From Chara braunii (taxonomy: Eukaryota; Streptophyta; Charophyceae; Charales; Characeae), in assembly GCA_003427395.1 (NCBI GenBank), contig BFEA01000101.1, positions 1,589,994 to 1,648,476 on the forward strand: a stretch of DNA of 58,483 bases. The letters run 5' to 3'. Every line of letters begins with the position of its first letter. Position 1 is the first letter of the stretch. Under the pieces are notes generated by a model. The model did no database searches. It had not been told where the DNA came from and saw only the letters and a program-made list of their open reading frames with translations. Made by a program: the position numbers and the translations under genes. Positions 9,994 through 20,204 of this stretch are shown here, piece by piece.

Positions 9994-10190
9994 AAAAAAA
10001 AAACTAGGCTCGTGCTCCACGTGCGTCCTTCTGAGACTTTTTTTTTGGCTTTCTTTTGGGAAACCAGTATCCAGCATTTGCCCTGCGCGGGCCCTCCGTA
10101 TTGGTTTCTGGTTGGGGGGCCCCAGTTGTCAACTCCAGTGGTTGGGTGGTGTTTTTTTTTTTTTTTTTTTTTTGATGGCCTTGGTGGTTT

Positions 10191-10377
10191 GATCTATACG
10201 GCAGGGACCGGCTGTCCCCTGGCCGGTGCCCCCCGTTGGGGGTTCCCTGAAGGATATCAGGCCACCCTAAGGCTATCAGGCCACCCTGGGCTGAAAAGGT
10301 CACCGTTGTCAGATTAGACACAAGATTGAATTTACCTGGGCTGGTTAGTCCGATGATAATACCTCAAGGCCATCGCC

Positions 10378-10415
<38 letters not shown>

Positions 10416-10429
10416 TCTATACGGCAGGG
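10191..10429 (+). mobile_element. A-tailed retroposon with perfect 16-bp target duplication
   Basis: GATCTATACGGCAGGG occurs exactly at 10191-10206 and 10414-10429, flanking a 207-base unit that ends in about 32 A bases. That is the signature of target-primed insertion by LINE machinery. The body starts with two strong hairpins (CCGGC...GCCGG and CCCCCGTTGGGGG). It has no ORF and no clear A/B boxes, so it is a SINE or a severely 5'-truncated LINE. A T-run at 10152-10173 precedes it. Confidence 0.8.
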
Positions 10430-10645
10430 GTCTTTTCCAGCTATAAGCGCACCAGCCAACAGGTAAGTCTCCAACCTGGCGGCTGGCCTTACGCTACTCC
10501 TACCGTGCAGGCGTTTCCTTTTCCACCCGAAGGGCCCTCAATTATCATCATTAGTTGTGCCACCCCGACTACCCCTCCCCCTTATGAACATCAGCATAGA
10601 CTGCTTTTTAATGCCAATTGGGGGGACCAACGGGCTATCTCTAGG

Positions 10646-10765
10646 TGGCGGGCGCCAAGCATGCCCAGGAAGGTACGTGAGGCCAATGGGGATTGAACCC
10701 AAGACCTCCTGAATGCCAGGGAGGCACAGCGACTGGCCACTCAGATGATGCTCTGTCCCTCTGCT
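10646..10765 (-). mobile_element. tRNA-like SINE head, minus strand
   Basis: Read on the minus strand, CAGAGCATCATCTGAGTGGCC resembles an A-box region, split here as CAGAGCATCATC and TGAGTGGCC. GGGTTCAATCCC (10688-10700) is a clear B box. It abuts the start of the second A-tailed retroposon copy, which is on the other strand. Confidence 0.45.
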
Positions 10766-10949
10766 ACCGGCTGTCCCCTGGCCGGTGTCCCCCATTGGGG
10801 GTTCCCTGAAGACAGTAAATAAAGGCCACCCTGGGCTGAAAAAGCCACCCGGTGTCAGACAGATTAGACACAAGATTGAATTTACCTGGGCTGGTTAGTC
10901 CGATGATAATACCTCAAGGGCATCGCCCTTTTGAAAGAAAGAAAAAAAA
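10766..10949 (+). mobile_element. Second copy of the A-tailed retroposon
   Basis: This copy shares ACCGGCTGTCCCCTGGCCGG, the CCCCCATTGGGGG hairpin and TTACCTGGGCTGGTTAGTCC with the copy at 10207. It ends in a degenerate A-rich tail. No clean target duplication is visible, so it is older than the first copy. Confidence 0.7.
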
Positions 10950-11151
10950 TCATCATTAGCGGCTACAAGCTTCTCTTGATTTTCATTGCTCCTCTTGACC
11001 TACTGGACCTACGGTGAGATAGAGTTGGAGTCAGCATCAAGGGAGGAGACTTAGCCGGGATGCAACATTCCTTTGTTGACTTGTCCGCCACTGCTTCAGG
11101 GAGCTGCTACAGGAAAAGTGATTGGAGCAGGACGGGTCGCCGCAGGTCAAC

Positions 11152-11270
11152 CCATATGAAATTCTACCCATGTTTGTTTGTACCCATCTGGGTTTCTACC
11201 GGTATGGGTTTCTACCTATGCCCACCTGTAGGGTAGAAAGTTACTAGAAACCCACATCTGTGAATGGGAG
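11152..11270 (+). repeat. Palindromic minisatellite, array 1
   Basis: Units built on TGGGTTTCTACC and ACCCATNTG recur about every 19 bases. The array ends near GGGTAGAAAGTTACTAGAAACCC. It is the same family as the longer array at 14366-14700. Confidence 0.65.
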
Positions 11271-11493
11271 GCCTGTTTGCCTACATGTACTGGGGATAAA
11301 TACAGTTCATGATAGATCAAAGCAGTCTCCACTATAGAGTACTATATCACATAACACAGGCTGTCATGTGGGCAATCAATTCAGGCTACTGGGTAGTTGA
11401 GTAGTTCAAGAATACTCCCAGCTCAGATGGTGGGTAAGCACCCAGCAGTCGTTACTATCAGTTGTCTGTATAAACAAGCAAGCATGTTGTTCA

Positions 11494-11655
11494 GGGACGC
11501 TGGACCCGGTTTCCAGCAGGTGCTGCTCCCTACCAATAGATGGAGCCTCCCCGAAAAGTGTTAGTGGTGGGCCTGGTGGCTGCTCTTATCAGCACTCCTA
11601 ACACCGTTTAGGGCTGTTCTTCAAAAAAAAAAAGGAAAAAAAACAAAACAAAACC
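11494..11655 (+). mobile_element. SINE-like retroposon, three-hairpin family, copy 1
   Basis: It begins GGGACGCTGGACCCGGTTTC and contains ACCAATAGATGGAGCC and TGCTCTTATCAGCACTCC, ending in an A-rich tail. Copies lie at 24288-24425 and, on the minus strand, 54886-55018. The unit can fold into successive hairpins (GCTGGA/TCCAGC at the start, a GTGCTAGTGG-type stem near the end). There is no tRNA-like head. The old LTR copy starts immediately after the A-tail. Confidence 0.7.
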
Positions 11656-11656
11656 A

Positions 11657-14225
11657 TGTGACGCGCAACCTCACGCCCTGTGCTGTCTTCCGTTCGGAGT
11701 GCTAAAGGTGCGGAAAGAAGGCCCAGAAAAACAGCAAGATGGGGTGTGCCAAGGATTTTTGGAAAATTGAGTGTGGGGACACAGACATAACTGAAATCCC
11801 CCGTGTTGGTCCGATGAAGTAAGTCGGTTGCTTTCGCGCGTCGTGGAATGCGCGCGCGGACACGGCGCGAAAAGACAAAAAATCCAAATTCAATCTAAAA
11901 AGTATTGTCGGACTTCCCACCGCGCTGTGGATCTTCGTTTGGAGTGGAAGGGCTTCGGTACACTCCGCGTGTCCCGTTTCCATATCAAGTCCCGACGTCG
12001 CTCGTTGGTCAGTTTCGAGTCCGACGTGGAGGGTCTCGGTCGCGTGGCTCTTTCCTTGTGTTCGTTTTCACTCTGTATTCGGTAGTGAAAACCCTTTGAT
12101 TCGTAGCGATCGAAACACTGGCACTCGGTGCACACGGTTCGAGGCCAATGGGGCGCCACTGCCGTCCACGGAATGACGATCAGCTCGTTAAATGGCAATA
12201 GTACAGAGTAAGGTGGGTAGTGCGTATCGACAATGACAAAGCCCGCGTCCACGAATCCAGAACAACGATTTTCGGGAGGGAAGTAATATCGTCCGCCGAT
12301 CCGTGCGACAGCTTCTCGTACGTCCCACTCGCAAACATGTGTCCTTTCCTCATTGTAAGGGAAGGGGCGCGTTGGCGAGGGAGATACGGGAGGTTGGCGC
12401 CCGATCGAGGTACGCCCGTCAGTCCATATGTCAATCAATCGGCATGAGTTTGCAGAAACCCTGGGACGTTATCAAAAAGCACAATCGTAAAAACCAACTA
12501 ACATTTTCCTTCCTTTCCACACGAGGGAAGCATCTTACAGAGCCCGTACAACCATGCAATAATCGGGGTGGGTTTTCAAGGGGATTCACCCGCGACTCAG
12601 GTTCAACAGACCAGATCGACAAAAATCCGAGGCGCCTGACTTTTTCGAGGCTGCCCCATAGACTGTCTGCCGATGTCGTGCAGTATAAGACAGATGGCAT
12701 GCGCAGTGTATTCAGAACGACATATCTAAACACTCTTGCATTCTCGAGCAAAATCCCGTCGAGTTATGGGTCTAATCAACACAACCAACTCAAATACAAG
12801 CATTCCTATGCATACATCCACTATGGAAGGTGCGAAAATGACAATGGTGCATCAAAAACAAATCGGGGGATAGTACACATGCATCCACCGTTCACAAGAC
12901 AAGAGGACTGAGCTCCCTTACATCCGGGGATTACCCAGGGAACTAAAGGAAGAGTTCCGGAAGAAGTTCTTTTGTGCGGGAAATCAAGAGGATTCACTTC
13001 AATTCATGGGAGAGACAGACTCATAATACATCGTTATTCAAATCAGAGAGAGAGAGATGGGAGAGACAGACGATAAATGTCGAGACAGGAGACACCACAA
13101 TCCGACAAGGGAACATTCGGCTTCACAGCCATGAACGCACACCAAAAAAAATGATTCGCAACCATGAAGGCGCATTCGCCGTGAAATTCCAGTATGGCCC
13201 CTGGTCAATGATCCACTCAACTCCAATTACCGATCCTCATACCCGCACCGACGATCCCGGCCGTCACGTGCTAACTTCCGCCGCTGACGCAAGCTCGACA
13301 CGGCTCGTCCGGATCCCGCAGTCCGTCGTGGCGATCAAGCGCGCAGCCGGCCAGCGTACAGTCAGCCCGACATGACTTTTCGACTCGCACCAAACGCATC
13401 ACCTAGCCACTGCTTCCCGAAAGTTGGCTTGTGAGTGGAAAACGTAAGAGAGCTTTGCGAGCGCGCTTGCGGAATTTATAGTTGCGAAAAAGAAGACAGA
13501 CTGGGAAGAAGACAGAGGGGAAATTGAGGTGTAAGAGGAGAAGATTCAGCGAGGGGTGCTTAATGGAAGTCATGTTGATCATTCGGAACTCGATATTCAG
13601 CCAATCAGATTCGTCACGCAACAGGAAAATCCTCTTGCTCAACGCGTCTGATTGGTGAGCGAGGGTAAGCGAAGGATCAACCGAGTTTCGTGAGCCAAGG
13701 TTGAAGAGCGAGAAGGAAAGAAGCGCCAAAAGTAGCGCGAGATGGATCCAAGATTCAGATGATCAAGAAAGGAAACAAGCGCGCAAAAAGCAGAGAGAGG
13801 GAAAAACAGTTGTGATAGGAGAAGAAGAGGAGGGGGAAGGGAGAGGGAAGAGAGCGCGGGGGAAGAATGACGCGGGAAATAAGGAGGAGGAAGCTCGCAT
13901 GCGCGGTGCCGACAACAAGAGAAAAAGGCACCAAAACAGTTACAGCTTACCTATGTCCTAAACCAATTCAAAAATTGAAATCACCATATCCGCGCGCGAA
14001 AGTCGACGCGGGGAAAAAAAGTCTTATGCCTATCCGTATTCTCACAAACTTCCTAGAGTTTTCTCCGACGTGACCGAGAACATTCATGCAAAGAAAAAAG
14101 ACACATCGGGTTCCGCTTATTCCGGAATTCCTAACTGTCGAGCCCGATTCCTAGTGCGCTCGCTAAGGCGCGCGTAATTTCTCATGAATTTTCCGAATTA
14201 CAAAAAACAAAATTCCAAGAATCAA
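11657..14225 (-). mobile_element. Old full-length LTR copy of the gypsy family
   Basis: The plus-strand left end TGTGACGCGCAACCTCACGC matches the left end of the LTR at 28887. Further matches follow in order: GGGGTGTGCCAAGGATTTT (11737), a coding region homologous to the LTR ORF, a short GA tract (13044-13057), GCGCTTGCGGAATTTATAGT (13467) and an end resembling AATTACAAAAAA. The right edge is diverged and only approximate. No gag-pol adjoins it, so it is a solo or stranded LTR, clearly older than the pair at 28.9/42.1 kb. Confidence 0.75.
11890..12438 (-). CDS. LTR-encoded conserved protein, old copy (open frame)
   Basis: An open frame of 182 codons lies inside the old LTR copy. The listed start is TTG, so the true start is not fixed; I chose the limit of the open frame. 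I do not recognise the family. It aligns block by block with frames in the solo LTR (17176-17694) and the paired LTRs. In order the blocks are: an R.xCEWD block, a YPPY..LLPF..L block, a WP...CxxC block, a GF.xR block, a RP..SDS block and a RDxxSVP block near the C terminus. The two cysteines (CTEC here) could bind metal, but that is inference. There is no signal peptide or membrane segment. The frame survives although the surrounding LTR DNA is strongly diverged. Confidence 0.55.
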   Translation of the reverse strand: MIDIWTDGRTSIGRQPPVSPSPTRPFPYNEERTHVCEWDVREAVARIGGRYYFPPENRCSGFVDAGFVIVDTHYPPYSVLLPFNELIVIPWTAVAPHWPRTVCTECQCFDRYESKGFHYRIQSENEHKERATRPRPSTSDSKLTNERRRDLIWKRDTRSVPKPFHSKRRSTARWEVRQYFLD

Positions 14226-14365
14226 TAGAACCTCCGAAAAATGGGGGCCTAAACAAGGCACATGAAATCAAGAAAAGCGACGGGGGCTTTGTTGGGTCGG
14301 TATGATACAAAAGGGGGAATGGAGTCAAGGGGTACGAAAGATAGCACGGGGTTGGGAAGTGGTTT

Positions 14366-14700
14366 GTTACACCCGCATGTGGGTTTATAGTACTTTATAC
14401 CACATGTAGCGCAGAAACCCACATGGGAGGTGGGTTTGTGCTCTATATGTGGACTCCTACAAATGTGGGATTCTGCCCTACACATGTGGCATTCTACCCT
14501 ACATGCGGGTTTCTACCCATATGAAATTCTACCCATGTGGGAGTCTAGGCAAAAATATGGGTTTCAACCTGTGTGAAATTCTACCCAATTTGGGTTTCAA
14601 CCCGTATGGGTTTTGCCCATCGGGGTTTCTACCCATGTGGATTTCTACCCATGTGGGTTTCTACCTATGACCACATGTAGGGTAGAAACCCACATGGGTG
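14366..14700 (+). repeat. Palindromic minisatellite, array 2
   Basis: About 17 degenerate units of roughly 19 bases follow the pattern TGGGTTTCTACCCA. The core ACCCATGTGGGT is itself a palindrome, so each unit can extrude a small cruciform. ORFs across it are artefacts. Confidence 0.75.
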
Positions 14701-15374
14701 TTTGTTGGATTTCTGCTAGTCATTCTGGGAATCTCCGAAGTCTCCCAAATGTGCTCTTTATTTCCTCTGTTGATTTCCAAGTCTGCTTCTGATCATCCCA
14801 AATGCCTCTCACCATCACTACCTCCTTTTCGACCTATGATTTGTCGAAATTACTTGGACTATCATGGGCCGAAAACTCCTGCCCTGTCCTCTCAACACTA
14901 AGGGATTTTTCAAACAAAACCCAATTCAAGATAGCGGCTTTTGAAGAAGGTTGGTCTCGATGACAAGGAAAAAGTTATTGCCAGGCCTTCAGTGTATTCC
15001 TCCAGAAGGTGGATTTTGACCGCTTGTTGACGCATGACGTAATCAACAGACAAGCTTGAATATCTTCTGCCCGCGACAACGACCATTGCTTGCACGAGAA
15101 GTAGCAGGCCAATGCCAGCTAGGAAGTGTCCACTTTTGAAGTTAGGGTTTTTACTGGCCACTTTGCCAACAAAGCAACGTTTTGCTGGTGAGGGTCCAGC
15201 TCCCCTTCGTCCCTAGGAAAGACAACCACTCCCCATGCCACCTTCGATAATTTTTTTTTGTTAATCCTTGCTATCTGGTTTTCACAGTAGCGGTGCAGTT
15301 GCCCGCATCATTCTCTTGTATGAGTCGCCATCCAGCAAATGTATGGCCAATACAAACCACGTAACTGAAAAGGC
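14701..15374. other. No gene recognised
   Basis: Unique-looking sequence. A minus-strand frame (15161 to 14910) has a hydrophobic stretch LAGIGLLLLVQAMVVVAG but begins with GTG, lacks a family match and is short, so I do not call it a gene. Confidence 0.35.
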
Positions 15375-16334
15375 TGTGACAAACTGTTTTTTGGAACCGC
15401 GCGACTTTCTGCACAACGCTACTTCGGGGATTGATCAAGAAAGGCACGTGCGATTGCATGAATGCCCTCGTTTTTCCGGAAAAGGGGTGGTCCCACGACG
15501 GTTGAGGGTTGATCGCCCCTTGGCAAGCACGGAAAATAACTTTTGTCATAGTTTCTTTCTTAGTTTTGCTGGGAGAAATGAGAATTTTGGCGTGATTGAC
15601 GCGCGGGAATGTCTTTTTGAATTTTCAACTGATATCGAGCCCCCTCGGGCTCTCGGAATTTCTTTCCTCGGATTTGTTTTTGTAATTAGAACTTAGGCTA
15701 AGAATTTGGGTGCATCGCAATTTTGCCGACAATTGCACGGCGCTTCTTGCTTGCGCGCGCCTTGCAGTGTCAGGATCTGTGCTCTGGCTTTTTCCGCGCC
15801 TTAAATCTCACGTGTAACTGTAATTCTCTTCTTGACAGAGCGCAGATGTAACTGTAATCCCCTCTTGCTTGATATCTTCATTGCGCCCTCGCGCGCGCAT
15901 ATGTTATCCCGTCCCATTGGCCTGAACGTTGCATGACGAGATCGATGTGTGGAGTGTGGCTACGTCCCCCACGTCGCGGTCCGACCATGCAGTCATAGGC
16001 ATTTCCTTCCTCCTTCTTCCTTTCCACTTAGGTACGATCCCGGGTAGCTCGTGCAAAGGCTCTATAAATTTTGCAAGTGCAATTAACTCGCTCTCTATGA
16101 ATTTTGGAGTTAGCGTGGTCGAGAGAATCGACTAACGAGAAAGAGCCGAAAGGTGAGTAGAGAGAGTTGGGCGATTTGACGAGCTGGTGCTGGGTATGCG
16201 GGGTTGACGTGTGGCCGCGAAGAACTGTGGTGCATGGGCGAACCTGGCTTGCATGCTCGGACTAAGCGGGGTGACAACTCTATGTAGGTGTGAGGCGACG
16301 GACTGCCCACATCGGGATGATGTAAAGAGGGGGG

Positions 16335-16336
<2 letters not shown>

Positions 16337-16405
<69 letters not shown>

Positions 16406-16513
16406 NNNNNNNNNNNNNNNNNNNNNNNNNNNNNNNNNNNNNNNNNNNNNNNNNNNNNNNNNNNNNNNNNNNNNNNNNNNNNNNNNNNNNNNNNNNNNNN
16501 NNNNNNNNNNNNN
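16337..16513 (+). repeat. GA microsatellite ending in a 108-base N gap
   Basis: GA repeats run from about 16337 to 16405. Ns follow at 16406-16513. The GA tract sits at the position where the paired LTRs carry a CT tract on the opposite strand, so it belongs to the LTR. The gap probably reflects failure to sequence through it. Confidence 0.9.
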
Positions 16514-16953
16514 CGTGTTGGAATGGTGCTTTTTTTTTATCCTTCTGAGTACATTTTGGTGTCAGGTACGAGCCGCCTTTGTTTTAGGATCGATTGTTCT
16601 CGGCTTTTTCTTTTCTTTCATTATGAAGTGATGCGTGATTCCCTTCCTCGCCCCGTCCTTTCTTTGTTTGAATTGTTAACTTGGTTAAGTGATCCCCTAC
16701 GCTCCGTCCATATATGTCTTCTGACCACTGGGACCTCTCGAGTTTGATGCATGTATGATTTGACGGTTCTCTTTATGAAAATAAGTTGGATAAGCATACT
16801 AGTTGGTTAGATGCCTGTTTCACATCACGATCACCCATCTTCGGGCCAACGTGCCAATACACATGTAAAAGTTGTGAGTTATTGGCCAATACCAGCCTGA
16901 CCGACGGACAGATCTTGTGCACACATGTGTAAGCCCGGGCGAAGAAGGTTGTC

Positions 16954-17694
16954 ATGTACACACGTGTTCGCAAATTCTGCCCCCGACTTGGCCCCCGACT
17001 AAGCACCCCAAATGTATGGACTCTCGCCCCACCTCTCGATATGAATATTGAAATTCCCTTCCGAATCAGCGACCGCGATTGTCTGAGGGATCGTGAATTC
17101 CGAGAGTATTGGGAGCACGCGTGTCTGTCTGCACAATCAAGGGCGGAACCCTTGAAATTTTCATACTCAACATAAAACGAGCGTATTTGCGAGTGGGATA
17201 TTGGTCAAGCTTTAGAGCGTATTCCCCACCGCCCTGAGTGTCCCAACTCATATACATGTCACATCGTCGCGGAACCCGGAATTATTATTCTGGAAACAGA
17301 ATTCCCTCCCTATCACCGTATATTGCCCTTTCACTCCTTGACCATCACCCCCTCGCGGGCACTTGCCCCCTACTGGCCCCAACCCCCGTGCTCAGGGTGC
17401 CTGCGAAACCACGCTTACCGAGCGTCGGGCTTTATCCGGCGAACCCGCTCGGGAACTGAACGACGGGAGCACAGCCTTCGGCTGAGACCGGTCGCGTCTG
17501 ATTCCGAGATTTGCGATACTCGTCTGCAACAGATAGTGAACCAACGAGATAGCCACAGCGTTCCTGCGGTACGCAGCGGTACGCAGAATACGGATCCGCC
17601 CCAGACGACGGGACCAACGAAGGTGATTGCCCACTTCCCGAAGCCTAAAACAGGAACCCGTCCCTCGCCTACCCACTTGCATTCATATCCCTGA
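16954..17694 (+). pseudogene. LTR-encoded conserved protein, solo-LTR copy
   Basis: The frame runs from 16954 with one in-frame TAA at 17173-17175 and is then open to 17694. The N-terminal part has ISDRDCLRDREFREYWE, close to ITDRERPRDPQYREYWE in the paired LTR at 40432. After the stop the frame has NERICEWD, a FPPY..LPFH.L block, YWPQPPCSGC, SGFIRRTR, LRLRP..SDSE and a RDSHSVP block. I do not recognise the family and give it no function. The single stop could be genuine decay or mark the boundary of a shorter product starting after it. The conserved CxxC is present. Confidence 0.6.
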
Positions 17695-17837
17695 AACTTG
17701 GCACAGTAGATCTCAGTTCCGACTTGGGACTCCACTCCCACTTTCCTAACATCCTTGACACACCCCCTTTTGCGCACTTCCAGGCCCACTCCAACTCCAA
17801 TCAGGAAGTCGCCCCGGGCATGAGGTTGGGCGTCACA

Positions 17838-18672
17838 AGGCTGTTGAGGTGATGACCAAGATCCTCCCCATCAACGACAAATGCCTTGTGTTCTTCCATC
17901 ATGCCAGTCTGTGTAAGAAATTTTCCTCCAAAAGTGAATCTTGGAAGTCTGCATCCTCCGATAAGGACACTTAACTGTCATTTCGTCAAGATGAACATTT
18001 TTTATTTTTTGAACGAAATTGAAACCGAGTTTTTTGGCCAAAAACTCGTCCAAATTTGCTGCTCCTGAGGGTCCGGCGTTCTTAATACGCTGGACCCTCT
18101 GGATGTATATGGACTTAGCTTTAGACCAGATACATGAGTTGAGTGACTTTTTTCTTTTTTCTGAACCGCGTTCTTTATTTATGTCTATCTTCCCAGCATA
18201 GGGCCATGTAGTCTTCATTGTATGAAGCAACATTGTAGAGGAAGATCCATTCTCGTTTCAAACACGAGATACAACAACTTTCTTTCGATTCTTGATTCAA
18301 ACGGGATACCTCATGCACAAAGGATAATTTTTTATTTTTATTTTTTTTTGCTTTTCTGTTTTATTTTTTGTCTTGAGAAGTCTTGATATTATTCACTGGT
18401 CGCTCGTTCTCGTTTTCAAAACGAACGACCTCCGCAACTCTGCCCAGGCTCTGCCCAATGCGTTCTAGCAGGTCTGGAGTCCACCATTCACATGGTGCTG
18501 AGGGCCTCAACGCTGCAGAGGTTCTTGGGGGGGATGTGAGCCAGAGTGACTAGGCACGGAAAGAAGCGTCTCGTGCCTTGGGGGGCGATCCTCAACTGAG
18601 TGCATTGAAGGGGGGTCCAAGGCTCAAAAGCAAGGACAACGGAGAGTGTGCAGATAGCAACAGCAGCAGACG
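17838..18672. other. No gene recognised; one strong hairpin
   Basis: GAGGGTCC-GCGT pairs with ACGC-GGACCCTC at 18066-18098 to form a 12-bp stem. Two smaller palindromes built on CGTTTTCAAAACGAACGACC lie near 18410-18430. Nothing coding is supported. Confidence 0.4.
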
Positions 18673-19623
18673 GTGGCACATGGTGGCTTGTCAACGATGG
18701 GGGAGGATCTTCAATGCCAGGCAAATGCGTGGATCATTGAATTAGAAGAGACACGACATAGCATGCAGTTGTTGGTTGCTGTTTTGTCCTCCGCTGCTCA
18801 GGCTTGGCCGGCGGTTGCTTTGGGGGGGGTAACACCGGCCGTATGGGTGAAGAACAATTGTCGGCAACTGGAAACTCTCCTTTGGCAAATTGTTGAGGAT
18901 CCAGCGATGGAGAGTTTTGTCGATTGGCGGCGGGCGGAAGCCTTAATAACCAGTTGCAATCTGCTCTTCAATGAAGGCACAGATTGTGGTGAAGCGACGA
19001 AGCAGCGGGTGGCAACGATCTCACTGCCATAGGCAGTGCAATCTCTGCCAGTGTTGGGGACAACAACGACGCCGCCATCACGGACTGCTTCATCAACAAC
19101 AACATCGATAAAGACAATGTCATGAATCCGCTCAATATCGGTAAAGCCAGTGCAGGTAACGACGCTAACATCATCAAAATCATCAACAACAGAGACTATT
19201 TCATCAACATCAACAACAAAATCGGAACTGGCAACTAAATCAACTTCAACAACCAAAAATATATCGACTTCTCATGTGTATATCACGGTGCTACATCGTA
19301 ATTCGGGGGCTACATCGTTTTCAACAACCGCTCCTGCGAACATGGACGTGTTATCTATTGATCCAGGGACGCTTCATAATCGGTCAACGGGGTCATTGTC
19401 AACGATATTGCCGATAGCGTTCACTGCTTTATCTATTGATCCATGGGCGCTTCATAATCGGTCAACGAGTTCGTTGTCAACGATATTGCCAATAGCGTTC
19501 ACTGCTCCTGCGAGAACCACAGTGACCATCTCGCGATTTGGAGGGACTCTACAACCAAAAAGTAAGTCCATCATCGAGGGCACCAATGATCACTCGGCGA
19601 GTCTGGGCGGTGTTTTGATCTAA
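18673..19623 (+). pseudogene. Unrecognised reading frame, probably broken
   Basis: A 119-codon frame (18673-19032) has ordinary protein composition with WIIELEETRHSMQLL and a W-rich middle. Just before its stop another frame continues with AITDCFINNNIDKD-like Asn/Ile-rich sequence to about 19236, and a third frame (19150-19623) is Ser/Thr-rich. The last part holds a 78-base (26-codon) tandem repeat at 19351-19428 and 19429-19506. The pattern fits either a frameshifted gene or non-coding repeat DNA. I recognise no domain. The valine-rich frame on the other strand (19256-18798) is probably its shadow. Confidence 0.25.
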
Positions 19624-19918
19624 GGCTCTTTCCTTTTTGTTACCCTTGGGTGCTCGGAGTTATCCATGAGAAGGTTGTTTACCTTTCCAATATGACCTAG
19701 TCTTTCTGGAGTGCCTCACGGTCCCGATTTGCAATTTGCTTGTGATCAATTTGTCTGCAGTGATTTGAAATGTCTTTGTCCAACATGGACTGGATAATAA
19801 AAAGAAAGAAAAAGAAAGTAGTTGTATTGGTGTATAGGATAGGGTCGTGGGGTATTATGACGATCAGTCACCCAGGCTGGATGTGCCATGGAAAGTCTGA
19901 TCTTGCTCGAGCCCATGT

Positions 19919-20049
19919 CCCACTCGGGGAGGCTTAGTTATGGTTTCAAGTATCCACGAGTCCCTACAATCCGATCTCAAAATCTCACTGCCACAATGTG
20001 ATCATGTTGAAAAATACTTGAATGAGAAGCAAGCCTCTCCAAGTGGGGC
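19919..20049. mobile_element. Foldback MITE, 131 bp
   Basis: CCCACTCGGGGAGGCTTA at 19919 pairs with AAGCCTCTCCAAGTGGGG at 20031-20048, and inside it TTTCAAGTAT pairs with ATACTTGAAT. The interior phrases match the element at 9689-9993. Directly after it, GGGGCCAAGTCCCAC (20084) is another family landmark. Confidence 0.65.
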
Positions 20050-20204
20050 ACGGTCCCCAGGACCTCGCACTTGAGGCTTTGGGGCCAAGTCCCACATGCT
20101 TTGTTGAGCCAGGTCCCACATTGGTTTTTCAACCACCAGGCGCCAAGTCCACACTTGCCGAGTGTTTTTTTTCTGGACGATAGTGGTCACTTCGAGCTCA
20201 ACGG

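Larger units (their letters stand above)
15375..17837 (+). mobile_element. Solo LTR of the gypsy family with target duplication
   Basis: It starts TGTGACAAACTGTTTTTTG and ends GAGGTTGGGCGTCACA, the same ends as the minus-strand LTR pair at 28.9-42.1 kb. AGGC (or AAGGC) directly flanks both ends, at 15370-15374 and 17837-17841. Internal landmarks keep the LTR order: the GCCCCCTCGGGCTCTCGG-like block, the GA tract, the ORF and the GTGTCAAGGATGTTAGG block. No internal region adjoins it, so it fits unequal recombination between two LTRs. Confidence 0.85.

Noticed and set aside
14910-15161. Small minus-strand frame with a signal-peptide-like stretch
   Set aside because: It begins with GTG, is only 83 codons, has no homologue I know, and a hydrophobic run alone is weak evidence.
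18798-19256. 152-codon Val/Asp-rich minus-strand ORF
   Set aside because: Its composition comes from ATC/AAC-rich repeats on the other strand; the plus strand reads more like protein.
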